37,420 bases of DNA from an uncultured Pseudomonadota bacterium (GCA_903926935.1 CAIYLB010000117.1:1-37420); one strand, 5' to 3'; shown: positions 10,961 through 19,081, numbered from the stretch's first letter. The notes: a model not told the origin generated them from the letters alone. Translations and numbers: made by a program.

Positions 10961-11188
10961 TTATTTCGCTACTGGTGCTGGCGCATCAACTGGCACGGCA
11001 GCAGCGGCTTTCTTGTCATGTTTACAGTAAAATTTTTGTGCTGTTTTGCTGGCACAGTATTCGTCGTATCAAGCGTAGTTACTTCTATTTTTACAGGTAC
11101 AGTTGGATTGGCTGCAGTAGTTGCAAGTGCTGCAATCTAAAGATAACGCAATAGCACCTGAGAATAATGTAATTAAAATTTTATTCAT
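10961..11188 (-). pseudogene. Small exported protein gene with two compensating frameshifts
   Basis: A ribosome site (GGAG) precedes ATG at 11188. The first frame gives MNKILITLFSGAIALSL and then runs to a TGA after 39 codons. Shifting by one base after codon 17 gives a better signal-peptide end and spacer, AALATTAANPTVPVKIEVTT. Returning to the original frame gives YCASKTAQKFYCKHDKKAAA and stops at 10961. The three pieces together make a plausible small secreted protein of about 75 residues with a two-cysteine KFYCKHDKK motif, like short exported proteins of related bacteria. So the gene is either a pseudogene or the sequence has two indels. The alternative, a Cys-rich 39-residue peptide in the first frame, is less likely. 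Confidence 0.5.
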
Positions 11189-11769
11189 TTAAATCTCCAA
11201 TAAATTAAGCGTATGCATTTAGTTAAAATGTGGCTGATTTATGTTTTTAAAAACGTCAATCTGTGCCCATGAAATGTATCTTATAGCGCTAAGCTGACAA
11301 TAATCTGACAATAAATTTAATTTGCAGTCATGCCTTACCGAAAGTCAATATGAAATTCACTTTTAACCTTGGTCCATCGATTATATTTAGGAGGTAGCGT
11401 GCAGTTGAATGATATTTTTTAATGTATCCGCCCGCTCAACGCCTTAATACCCGATATCATGTAGCACTGATCACTCTTTAAAAACGTTGGACTTAACAAA
11501 GCGCTAGTTATAATGATGACTTACGTCTCAACTGATAAATGGTAGAAGTAGCAAAATGCTAAAGGCGTCTAGATTTAAAAATAGTAGTAATAATCCACAT
11601 AATTTAGAAAATTATTCGAATCTTAATCATCATAATTTCTATGTCAATTCAGCTTCATCGCAGCGATCTACAGAATAAATTTTATACAAGTAAAGATGTG
11701 CTGAATGCAATTGAAAGAAATCAATACAGGCTTGGAGCGCTTTGAATTACGAAGTATTTAAGGTGCTGA
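11189..11769. other. Non-coding AT-rich stretch
   Basis: No supported gene. The ribosome site of the small exported protein lies at its left end. A short plus-strand frame from 11556 is of low complexity, is rich in Asn/Ser/His, and has no ribosome site. No clear terminator for the PAS regulator was seen. Confidence 0.45.
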
Positions 11770-13959
11770 CTAATGATCTATGGTCATCAAAAAACTGCGT
11801 AGATTATTCGCCTTGCTTTCAAGACCCAGTTTTTTACGAATATTTTTCCGATGAATATGTATAGTTTCTGGGGAAATAGACAAGGCGGATGCAATATCTT
11901 TAGTCGATGCGCCCTCCCTCACCATAGAGGCTACCACAACCTCTTTTTTTGTTAGGCTCTTATAGGCGCTAGTAATACTGCTTTCTGATTCATAGGATGA
12001 AATCAAGCGTTGCAGGTTAGCATACATCATGTTGACTAAGCTCGTATGCCTAGCATCATGACTCATAGCCTTCAACTTTTGTAAGAACGGCATCACTTCC
12101 TGCTCCAATTCAAGTATGAGTAGATCTTTGGCATCAGTGTTTTCTCTCTGGCGCATTTTCATCATAATCTTCAATGCAGTATTAACATCAGTAGACTCCG
12201 CCTTGGCGTTCGTCAATTCAGAAGCGATTTTCCCTGCCTGCTGCTCTAAGCGTTTACTGGCATTGATTAATACTTTTTCAGCTTGCTTTTGTACTGTGAT
12301 GTCTAACAAAGTTCCCACATAATGGGTTAACTGACTATCCGTGCTAATGACCGCTGTAACAATCATTAATCCTGGAAATACTTCTCCATTTTTACGCTTA
12401 TTCCATATTTCACCCTGCCAATAGCCATCACGCCCAACGGTTTCATACATGACATTAAAAAACGTTGCGTCATGTAGCCCAGATTTGAGCATAGATGCTG
12501 GCTGGCCAACAGCTTCCGCGGCGCTATAACCAGTTAATTGCGTAAAAGCCTTGTTTACCGTGAGCATATTCCCATGTTCATCTGTCACCAACATAGCTTC
12601 TTGTGCCTCAAATGTGATAGCTGCAATGCGTAATTGATGTTGTATGTTTTTTTGTGTTGAAATATCAGTGCAAGTGCCATACCAATTGATAATCTTACCG
12701 CGCTTATCATGTAGCGGCACACCTCGTACTAACCACCAGTGATACTCGCCATCGGCACGGCGTATGCGACTTTCAAGTGAATATACACCGTCACCTTTTG
12801 TTGCGAGTTGCCAAGCATCCCAAGCAAGTTGACGGTCATCCGGATGAAAGGGAATGCTCCAGCCATGACCTGAACTTTCCTCCATCGTCAACCCGGTATA
12901 ATCAACCCATTGCTGATTGAAATAAATATTCCAGCCATCGGCTCTTGTCATCCAGACGATTTGTGGCATAGCCTCGGCCAATGTCCGAAATTGCAACTCA
13001 CTCACCTGTAAAGCTTGTTCCGCTTGCTTGCGTTGGGTGATATCGCGTGAGATGACAATAAATCTCGGCTCTTGATTTATCAAGCTAGGTTTACGAGTAA
13101 TCGATAATTCGAACCATCGGTTACCTTGGGAAAGCGATAACTCAAATTGTTTGTCACGCGATGCACCAGTGACATTAGCCTCTCTCAATGCAGCCATAAC
13201 AACATTAGCGACCTTCGCTGGGAGTACATCTGACACCAAGTTGCCAAGTAGAGATTCACGGGGGGCCGCTAAAAGGTCTGCATGGAGTGAATAGCATTCG
13301 TAATATCTACCATCTAAACCTAGCTCGAATATCGGATCTGGAATTGCGTTTAACGTGGCTTGTAATTGCTGTTGTATGATTAATGTTTCATTTTCCGCTC
13401 TTTTAATCCTGCTAATGTCCGTCATTGTAAGGCGCCGTATAGTGGTGCCACTATCCAAAACGACGATGACCATATCAACTTGGAGATAGAGTAAGTCGCC
13501 AGCTACTCGCTGAATCTGCACTTCAAAGCTTTGGCGTTCGTCTGGATTACTTTGCTGGATTAGCAAATGGTAACAATCGGAAAATTCTAGCGCAAGGTGT
13601 CTTGTAAACGGAGTGTTCAGCAACTTCTTTCGGTCAATGCCCAGCAACAATGTGGCGGAAATGTTGATTTCGGCAATCAGCCCATGCTCAGTCAGAGTTA
13701 AATATCCAACGGGTGCAAACTCAAATAAATCGAAATAGCGATCTCTTGATTCTGCTAAGGCAAGTTGCGTACTACGGAGTTCTTCATTCTGCATTTCTAA
13801 TTCAAGCTGATGCACTTGAAACTTATGTAGTAACACTGTATTGGGAGCCTTAGCCAACACCTTAAGGCTAGATTCCGCAATAGAATGATCGGTCAACTCC
13901 TGCTCGGTATCATAACGATTTGGTTGTGGCTTATTCTGAGGTACTTTAATGATGTCCAT
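11770..13959 (-). CDS. Multi-PAS domain LuxR-family transcriptional regulator
   Basis: 729 residues from the Met at 13959; an ATG at 14076 would add 39 residues of unconvincing sequence. Order: a short coiled segment (LHKFQVHQLELEMQNEELRS), then four PAS/PAC units at about 75-190, 200-315, 320-440 and 445-565 (the third with the PAS_3 pattern FNQQWVDYTGLTMEESSGHG), a helical linker (565-640), and a C-terminal LuxR/GerE helix-turn-helix (about 660-725; LTKKEVVVASMVREGASTKD, then SPETIHIHRKNIRKKLGL). No histidine kinase or GGDEF/EAL output domain is present, so a sensor signal would act directly on DNA binding. The N-terminal motif is shared with PAS hybrid sensors of betaproteobacteria. It stands alone, with long non-coding DNA on both sides. 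Ligands cannot be inferred. Confidence 0.85.
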   Translation of the reverse strand: MDIIKVPQNKPQPNRYDTEQELTDHSIAESSLKVLAKAPNTVLLHKFQVHQLELEMQNEELRSTQLALAESRDRYFDLFEFAPVGYLTLTEHGLIAEINISATLLLGIDRKKLLNTPFTRHLALEFSDCYHLLIQQSNPDERQSFEVQIQRVAGDLLYLQVDMVIVVLDSGTTIRRLTMTDISRIKRAENETLIIQQQLQATLNAIPDPIFELGLDGRYYECYSLHADLLAAPRESLLGNLVSDVLPAKVANVVMAALREANVTGASRDKQFELSLSQGNRWFELSITRKPSLINQEPRFIVISRDITQRKQAEQALQVSELQFRTLAEAMPQIVWMTRADGWNIYFNQQWVDYTGLTMEESSGHGWSIPFHPDDRQLAWDAWQLATKGDGVYSLESRIRRADGEYHWWLVRGVPLHDKRGKIINWYGTCTDISTQKNIQHQLRIAAITFEAQEAMLVTDEHGNMLTVNKAFTQLTGYSAAEAVGQPASMLKSGLHDATFFNVMYETVGRDGYWQGEIWNKRKNGEVFPGLMIVTAVISTDSQLTHYVGTLLDITVQKQAEKVLINASKRLEQQAGKIASELTNAKAESTDVNTALKIMMKMRQRENTDAKDLLILELEQEVMPFLQKLKAMSHDARHTSLVNMMYANLQRLISSYESESSITSAYKSLTKKEVVVASMVREGASTKDIASALSISPETIHIHRKNIRKKLGLESKANNLRSFLMTIDH

Positions 13960-14673
13960 TATGCTCACATGACCTAGTTTTTTGGTTATAAGGCAAGACC
14001 ACAAATCAGAGATTTTGTCTTGCTTAAGAAAATAGTTTTTATTAAATCCCAAGCTATTTTTGTAGATTGGAAGCATGAAACTATGTTAAATCTCAGCAAG
14101 GTAAGGTTCATAAGTATTGAATATTTAGTCAAAAAGTGAATGCCATCAATTAACTCTATCGCTTGCAGTAATCGTAAAATAAACAAAGATTGGAATTCTA
14201 TCTTGACGATCTTATCACTATTTGAATACCTGATTACCGTAATTACCACCCTAAAAGCGAATATCATTTAATACAAATGTACATATTTTAGAATAACTAG
14301 TTTATCGCTGTATGCAAAATGAGTTTCTGCTGACTGCCACAGCACAAATTTACAGCAAAACGGCGACCTGCCACCAACAACACTTAAACTCAACCGAATA
14401 ACTAGCTAAAGGTGAATAGATTGGTTAAACACTAAAACCACGCTAAGGTGAGCGTAATGAAAAAATTTACAGAGTTTAAACAGTCCCAAAGTAAATAATT
14501 TAGCATCCAAAATGCGAGCACATACGAAGCTTAGTGTGAGTAAAAGTGTAAGTGTTAAGTTTATAAGTACAGTCATGCAAACTTGGCTTCATAAACGTAA
14601 CCAAAAAAGATTTTTTTATGATGCAGAAACAAGCTTGTTAACAGAGCCTAGCAAAAACTCTTTAGGATGTTGA
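13960..14673. other. AT-rich non-coding stretch ending at the edge of the accessory mosaic
   Basis: No recognised gene. An unrecognised plus-strand frame of 53 codons (14512-14673) ends in the TGA that directly precedes the DUF3631 remnant in the same frame; it has no ribosome site and resembles nothing I know. The repeat AGCCTAGCAA lies at 14645-14654. TACAAATGTACAT at 14272-14284 resembles one half of the long palindrome at 36402-36429. Confidence 0.4.
14645..14654 (+). repeat. 10-bp direct repeat, copy 1 (left edge of mosaic)
   Basis: AGCCTAGCAA, followed after three bases by CTCTTTAGG. It lies 20 bases before the point where recognisable DUF3631 sequence begins. Copies of the same 10-mer occur at 17015-17024 and 18740-18749. 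Confidence 0.5.
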
Positions 14674-15651
14674 CGCGGTATTTTCAATGCGGGTTATTCG
14701 AGAGATTCATCAATCATTGTTAGATGTGTTGGAGATGACTTAGAGCCGAAGCCGTTTAATATTTGGGGCATGAAAGCCATTGCGGGCATCAATGCAATCA
14801 AACTTGCGGAAACAGTTACTAGCCGTTCTATTGTGTTTGAATTAAGGCGCAAGACCGCCAGTGAAAGCGTTGAGAGATTACGTCGTGCTGAAGCTGGTTT
14901 GTTTGAAACATTAGCCCGTAAGTTAGCTAGATTTGCTGAAGATTATAGCCAACAAGTTAAAGAAGCCCGCCCCGCTTTACCTGATGCACTAGGCGACCGT
15001 GAGCAAGATAACTTTGAACCGTTATTACAGATTGCCAGTGTTGCTGGTGGCCATTGGCCTGATACTGCATTGAATACAGCGTTAAGGCTATCAGGTGCAA
15101 CCCAAATACCTATCAGTAGTGCAAATGAGTTGCTCGCAGATATTCAAGAAGTGTTTGAAGCTAAGCAAGTGATTAAGATAACCACGACCGAGCTAATCAA
15201 TGCGCTATGTGAAGACATTGAAAAATCATGGGCAACTTATAACCGAGGTAAACAGTTAAGCCCACGACAGCTATCAACCAAGCTTAAGGATTATGGTATT
15301 ACATCAAAGACCATTCGTATTAATGGCTATGAAACTGCGAAAGGTTTTGAGTACGAGCAATTCAATGATGCGTTTGAGCGTTATCTCACTGACCCCCTAA
15401 ATTTGCCGTCACAAGGTAACAATTTAATAGAAGCCAATAACGGCGAGGCTTTGAGTGTTACTGATGATTTTACTGTTACGAATAGCATTAGTAACAATTG
15501 TTACGTTGTTACGGATAGTAAAACAATAAGTAACAGAAAGGTAACACTAGAAGCCCCGCCAATGCTAGGTTATGACGGTGTTACGGATAAAAATCCTATT
15601 ATAGGTGGTAGTACTAGCGCACGTAATGAATATGAAGCGATGAGGTTTTAA
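14674..15651 (+). pseudogene. DUF3631 primase/helicase-like protein, C-terminal remnant
   Basis: Recognisable similarity begins immediately after a TGA at 14671-14673 with RGIFNAGYSRDSSIIVRCVG and continues through the ATG at 14770 to a TAA at 15649. This matches the C-terminal DUF3631 region of primase/helicase-like proteins of plasmids, phages and integrative elements, including the pattern KAIAGI...RSIVFELRRK and LARKLARFAEDYSQQVKEAR. The helicase P-loop, Walker B and any primase domain are missing, so the gene is 5'-truncated. A 293-residue product from 14770 could still be made but should lack catalysis. The last 90 residues are Asn/Ser/Thr rich and variable. The next small gene overlaps its stop by one base, as in intact elements. 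Confidence 0.72.
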
Positions 15652-15833
15652 TGATGCCCACAACCCAAACGGCAAACGAATTATTAGTTGCGATGCGCGG
15701 TTGTGGTTTTACCATTAACTTAGACGGCAATACATTAGAGGTAAAACAAGCACGCTGGATTGATGATGATTTAGCGGCCTTAATCAGAACGCACAAAGTT
15801 AGCTTAATTAAAATATTAGAAAGTGAGATTTAA
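15651..15833 (+). CDS. Small TubC-N-like protein, companion of DUF3631 gene
   Basis: 60 residues: a helix (TANELLVAMRGCG), a short beta pair (FTINLDGNTLEV) and a C-terminal helix (DDDLAALIRTHKVSLIKILE). This is the pattern of TubC N-terminal docking-domain-like small proteins (LLxxLRxxGFxLxxxGxxLxV...LxxxIRxHKxxLLxLL). Such proteins are often coded next to DUF3631 primases on mobile elements, in an unknown role, perhaps docking. The start overlaps the previous stop (TAATG), with GAGG 5 bases upstream; a second ATG at 15654 is equally possible. The gene looks intact even though its partner is truncated. Confidence 0.65.
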   Translation: MMPTTQTANELLVAMRGCGFTINLDGNTLEVKQARWIDDDLAALIRTHKVSLIKILESEI

Positions 15834-15835
15834 CA

Positions 15836-15904
15836 ATGACCACTAAACCAGTTAAAAAACTTGGGTTTCCGTATTCCATGATTGATTTGACCAAAAGTAA
15901 CTGA
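15836..15904 (+). pseudogene. Truncated start of a further mobile-element gene
   Basis: Two bases after the previous stop an ATG opens a 22-codon frame, MTTKPVKKLGFPYSMIDLTK, that stops at 15904. The close spacing suggests the 5' end of the next gene in the same operon, cut off where the mobile-element sequence ends. Too short to identify; function unknown. Confidence 0.35.
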
Positions 15905-16114
15905 ATTAGAAAATTCCAGCTTAAGTTGATTTACTAATTTTAATTTTTGAGTATCAGCTTTGCTGTAATAGGTTAAAGGCAATTCTTAACACTAGTAATG
16001 TGGTTAGTTTGAAAACTGCATAACTTAATTTGTAGTGTCGCAGCTAAGCATTAACTGAACTGCACTGGAAATGGCTGACTGAGATAATGCTTCTAGGGTC
16101 AGCAGTTTTGGTGC

Positions 16115-16553
16115 CTATACTAAATCCTCTCGATTAATTTTTATCCAGTCAAGCACGAACTGATATAAATTTTCTGCCTGCTTAATGCACTCAATCACTG
16201 CTTGGTCGCTAACCGGATCACCTTCATAATCACTGACATTTCGTTGTTTGCGCAGGCCGTCTAAAATGATTACGGTGCTTTGAGGCAAGCTAATGGTCGT
16301 CGGCAAGGTCTGAATAGCCGTTTGATGGTGTCCAGGTTGACTAGTAGATGTTCTATAGCCATTTACCCATAGTGCCACCATCGCGCATTGCATAATGCAT
16401 TTATAAGCAGCATCGAACCTATTTTCCGCTGACTGCACTGATGTGTGCATCTGCAATATTACGCTTGGCTGCTTCCAGCAAACGCAATGTAGCCTCACGC
16501 GTAGCGGTGTGCACTTGGAGTTGATTTATCTTAAGTAGATTGTCTAAGCTCAT
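16115..16553 (-). pseudogene. HEPN-domain protein (MNT partner), frameshifted
   Basis: From ATG 16553 one frame reads MSLDNLLKINQLQVHTATRE and on to RNIADAHISAVS, then hits TAG at 16421-16419. A second frame continues without loss as ENRFDAAYKCIMQCAMVALW and ends at 16115. Removing one G from the run AGCGGAAAA (about 16425-16432) joins them as AVSENRFDAAYK, a normal all-helical HEPN-type protein of about 145 residues. It overlaps the end of the HTH-nucleotidyltransferase gene by 23 bases, the classic order of MNT/HEPN pairs, in which HEPN is the RNase-like toxin. The usual RNxxxH catalytic motif is not obvious; the conserved-looking TSQPGHHQTAIQTL segment suggests a divergent subfamily. Either a true pseudogene or a one-base sequence error. 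Confidence 0.68.
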
Positions 16554-17115
16554 TTTCAGTACCAATTATAAACAACTTAGGCTTGGCTAACACTTCATTA
16601 ACGAATGAATCGTTATTTTTAACGCGACGCTGAAATTCTTCGATCGAATACACCACCGGATTTATCTCACGTTGCAAAATAGCCTGAGCAGGGTGCAATA
16701 ACTGTATGGCATCGCCAAAACTTAATGTGCCTATGATTATTATATCTACATCACTACTAGATTGTTGCTCACCACGCGCAACCGAGCCGAATACAAATGC
16801 GACACTTATTTGATCTTTGACGCTAAGCAATACCTTTGCTAACACATCAGCCAAACCTGAAGTTTTACGGAGAATACTGGCTAACTCTTCATAGATTGGA
16901 CATGCAAGATTGGCACTATAATGTACTTGGTTACCTACTTTCTTGCTTCGCAATATGCCGCCAACCGTTAGTTTGGTAAGCTCCTTATGTAGCGTACCAG
17001 CGGCAGTATTAGTAAGCCTAGCAAGCTCGCGCACATGATAGCTGGCATTAGGGTTAAGCAATAGCAAACCTAAAATACGCTTTCTGTATTCACTGAACAA
17101 AAGGGATGATAACAA
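16531..17115 (-). CDS. Winged-helix plus nucleotidyltransferase (MNT) protein, probable antitoxin
   Basis: 194 residues starting at a TTG with AAAGGA 6 bases upstream. Residues 5-70 form a winged HTH (SYHVRELARLTNTAAGTLHK, then a LRSKKVGNQVHY wing). Residues 95-190 form a minimal nucleotidyltransferase with the GS-x10-DxD motif (G110-S111 and D122/D124 in GSVARGEQQSSSDVDIIII). In characterised MntA/HepT systems the MNT enzyme adds AMP to the HEPN toxin and silences it; that role is inferred here, and the fused HTH suggests it also represses its own promoter. A strong promoter with a dyad over the -10 box precedes it. The HEPN partner overlaps its 3' end but is frameshifted. The 10-mer AGCCTAGCAA falls inside this gene. 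Confidence 0.83.
   Translation of the reverse strand: MLSSLLFSEYRKRILGLLLLNPNASYHVRELARLTNTAAGTLHKELTKLTVGGILRSKKVGNQVHYSANLACPIYEELASILRKTSGLADVLAKVLLSVKDQISVAFVFGSVARGEQQSSSDVDIIIIGTLSFGDAIQLLHPAQAILQREINPVVYSIEEFQRRVKNNDSFVNEVLAKPKLFIIGTENELRQST
17015..17024 (+). repeat. 10-bp direct repeat, copy 2 (inside MNT gene)
   Basis: AGCCTAGCAA within the codons for the HTH motif ELARLT. Being inside a conserved protein motif, this copy may be coincidence. Confidence 0.35.
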
Positions 17116-17139
17116 TACGTTTCCTTTACGGCTTCAAAT

Positions 17140-17175
17140 GTAGCTAATTATGCTACGTTATTACGAGCTTATCAA
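17140..17175 (-). promoter_or_regulatory. Promoter and probable autoregulatory operator of the MNT/HEPN pair
   Basis: On the minus strand TTGATA (17175-17170), a 17-base spacer and CATAAT (17152-17147) make a near-ideal sigma-70 promoter; the start would be near 17140, 25 bases before the TTG codon. An inverted repeat GTAGC (17140-17144) and GCTAC (17152-17156) spans the -10 box, a good site for repression by the winged HTH of the encoded protein. Confidence 0.65.
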
Positions 17176-17281
17176 GCTTTGATTTAACGCCAGAGGCAAT
17201 TGTCCAGCAGGCTACTGGACAATTTCAGCATCCATCACCACTACGGCCAAAGGACTGATCGTCCAGTTGGTAGCTAACGAG

Positions 17282-17842
17282 CTAAATTAACAGACTCTCT
17301 TTAGTCGCTATCCTGATCTTGCGTGATCCAATATCCACGGTATGCACGCCATCCAAGAAAGCTTTACCGTGAACCGGCTCGCCATCGACGGAGATTCCAG
17401 CAACGCTCCCCAGATCGTAAATCCACACATCATTCGGAAAATTCACGATCATCGCATGGCGGCGGCTTATACCGTTCTGGTTAAAATGGATGTTGTTGCA
17501 CTCAAAATGCCCCAGCGTAATGAGGGAATTTTTAGACGAATATACATGCTCATCGCCGCAATCAAAAAACATTGACTGTGCCTTCCTATGTTTCTCGATG
17601 ACACCAAAACGATAGTCCTGGAACACCAGCTTAGACTTCAGCGTCGGGCCGCCCTTGCTCCAACTTCGCGGTGTCTCGGTTGCAACTTCAAGATTAAATC
17701 GCGTAAAGGGATTAGTGATTGAGCTTTTGTCGATGTTATCCAGAAACTCCCGGGAGCCGTTATCGCTCAGCAACCGAAAAATAAATCGATTATTCTCGAA
17801 GCAGTTATTCGCAGTCCCTTGCGTAATGACCGTGGTGGCCAA
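17282..17842 (-). pseudogene. FHA-domain part of a broken kinase-TPR-FHA gene
   Basis: Open frame of 186 codons whose only start is a TTG. It ends in an FHA domain (about 105-180): LGHFECNNIHFNQNGISRRH holds the conserved Gly, Ser-Arg-His core, followed by DLGSVAGISVDGEPV. FHA domains bind phosphothreonine peptides. The frame is open upstream of the TTG as FFLTERYELGEQ and reaches the kinase-TPR frame without a shift: only one TGA (17881-17879) separates them. So this is most likely the C-terminal third of a single Ser/Thr kinase-TPR-FHA protein split by a nonsense mutation (for example TGG to TGA). Base composition is higher in GC than the housekeeping genes. An independent FHA gene is possible but lacks a ribosome site. 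Confidence 0.68.
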
Positions 17843-17878
17843 CTGCTCGCCAAGTTCGTAACGCTCGGTTAGAAAGAA

Positions 17879-18727
17879 TCACTGCAACAGCAAATTGCAA
17901 GCCTCAAAATCTGCAGCATCGCGCTGTAGATGATCTGTCAGCATCGAAATAGCCTGAGCGAAATTTCCTTCTTCCAGAGCAATCCAGCCCAGTTCTTTTT
18001 GTACGGTAGCCCTTGGATTGATTCTGACGGCATCAAAAAAGTATGCTTTGGCGCGTGCCGTCCGTTTCAGCATCAGCTCCAAACGGCCTGCGACAATGAG
18101 CGCGGCGACGCAGTCCGGTGCAATGTGCAGCGCCTGCTGGCAATACTTCTCAACGGTGCGCCACTTCTTGCGAGCTAGGAGAATTCTTGCCTTCGCGGCG
18201 ATACGCTGCGCCTTCATCCGATCGCCGTCGATAATGTACGACACATGCCGCGACTCAATTGCCTCGCCGAAATCTTTCATAGATTGAAATCGTAGCTCTG
18301 GCGTCGGGTGGGTTGCCTTCAGCAGGATTTCCTGAATCCAACGAGCCAAGTTATGCGGAATAAAATCGTGTCGGATTTTTGCCTGCAACAGATCGTTGTC
18401 CGCGATGTCTCGTAGCGGGTTCTTCCCGAGTAGCAACTCCAGCAACGTGACGCCCAGTGCATAAACGTCGATACGCACATCGTCACTGGCCACAGCTTCG
18501 CCGAGCGAAAGTTCCGGTGCCATATAAATGCGCGTTCCCCAGTTGCGGTTTGCCACGCCAAAATCAGCAATTTTCAAGCGTCCCTCGCCAGTCAGCAGTA
18601 AGTTTTGCGGCTTAATGTCATGATGTACGATGCCATGCTGGTGAACTGTTGCCAGAGTTTCGGTGAGTGTCTTGCCCCACTCGAACACTTTAGCTGGCTC
18701 AAGCGGTATTTTCTGATGCAGAAACAA
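17879..18727 (-). pseudogene. Ser/Thr protein kinase C-lobe plus TPR, 5'-truncated
   Basis: 282 codons from a TTG. The catalytic loop HHDIKPQN, the DFG motif (IADFGV) and the APE motif (YMAPEL) of Hanks-type kinases are present, then a TPR-like helical repeat region (about 165-282; KYCQQALHIAPDCVAALIVA, ARAKAYFFDAVRINPRATVQ). The whole N-lobe with the glycine loop and the ATP-binding lysine is missing: upstream the frame closes at a TAG that lies inside the repeat copy at 18740-18749. The product could not be an active kinase. It is followed in frame, after one stop codon, by an FHA domain. Sampled GC is about 50-60 %, against about 42 % in neighbouring housekeeping genes, which suggests foreign origin. 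Related kinase/FHA modules often control secretion or stress signalling. Confidence 0.75.
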
Positions 18728-18739
18728 CCTAGTTAATAA

Positions 18740-18749
18740 AGCCTAGCAA
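18740..18749 (+). repeat. 10-bp direct repeat, copy 3 (right edge of mosaic)
   Basis: AGCCTAGCAA followed by T and CTCTTTTTAGG, similar to the sequence after copy 1 (CTCTTTAGG). The truncated kinase frame ends exactly here, and tRNA-Pro begins 84 bases further on. Confidence 0.5.
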
Positions 18750-18833
18750 TCTCTTTTTAGGGCACACGTAGGGCGCGATAGCTATGAATAAAAAATTTCC
18801 TACAGAACTAAAACTGTAACTTATTGATTTTAT

Positions 18834-18910
18834 TGGTCGGGACAGCAAGATTTGAACTTGCGACCCCTAGTCCCCCAGACTAGTACGCTACCAGGCTGCG
18901 CTATGCCCCG
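18834..18910 (-). tRNA. tRNA-Pro(GGG)
   Basis: 77 bases including encoded CCA. The acceptor CGGGGCA pairs with TGTCCCG (one G-T pair), the T loop is TTCAAAT, and the anticodon stem CTAGT/ACTAG holds loop CTGGGGG, so the anticodon is GGG. It follows the merR-like gene at the end of the pheST-ihfA cluster, a conserved proteobacterial position and a frequent integration site. The mosaic of broken accessory genes lies on its 3' side. I found no duplicate of its 3' end in the window. Confidence 0.95.
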
Positions 18911-19081
18911 AACCGATGCTGCAATACACTTGCAGCAAGGCAAGCATTATAACGCAAAGACTTAGTGTCGATAAAAACAAGCTTAAATAAAGCGTAGATA
19001 ATATTGATAGATTAAATCGAACAATTCTAATTAGGCATCAGATCTAATGCTTAGATATAGGCATTAAGCCAAAAATTGAAT

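Noticed and set aside
11556-11680. Plus-strand Asn/Ser/His-rich frame of about 40 codons
   Set aside because: Low-complexity composition from AT-rich DNA and no ribosome site.
15831-15985. Minus-strand open stretch of about 50 codons (ELPLTYYSKADTQKLKL...)
   Set aside because: No start codon, bounded by stops on both sides, overlaps the tail of a plus-strand operon and is not recognisable. It could be a gene scrap but cannot be supported.
16419-16435. Programmed frameshift in the HEPN gene
   Set aside because: The needed shift is +1, and GGAAAATAG is not a standard slippery site with a stimulator; a one-base indel explains it better.
17879-17881. Reading the TGA between kinase-TPR and FHA parts as selenocysteine
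   Set aside because: No SECIS-like hairpin seen, no redox context, and the gene is already truncated; a nonsense mutation is simpler.
18834-18910. tRNA-Pro 3' end as a classical att site
   Set aside because: I found no second copy of the tRNA 3' sequence on the far side of the mosaic and no integrase gene in the window. The short AGCCTAGCAA repeat lies outside the tRNA.
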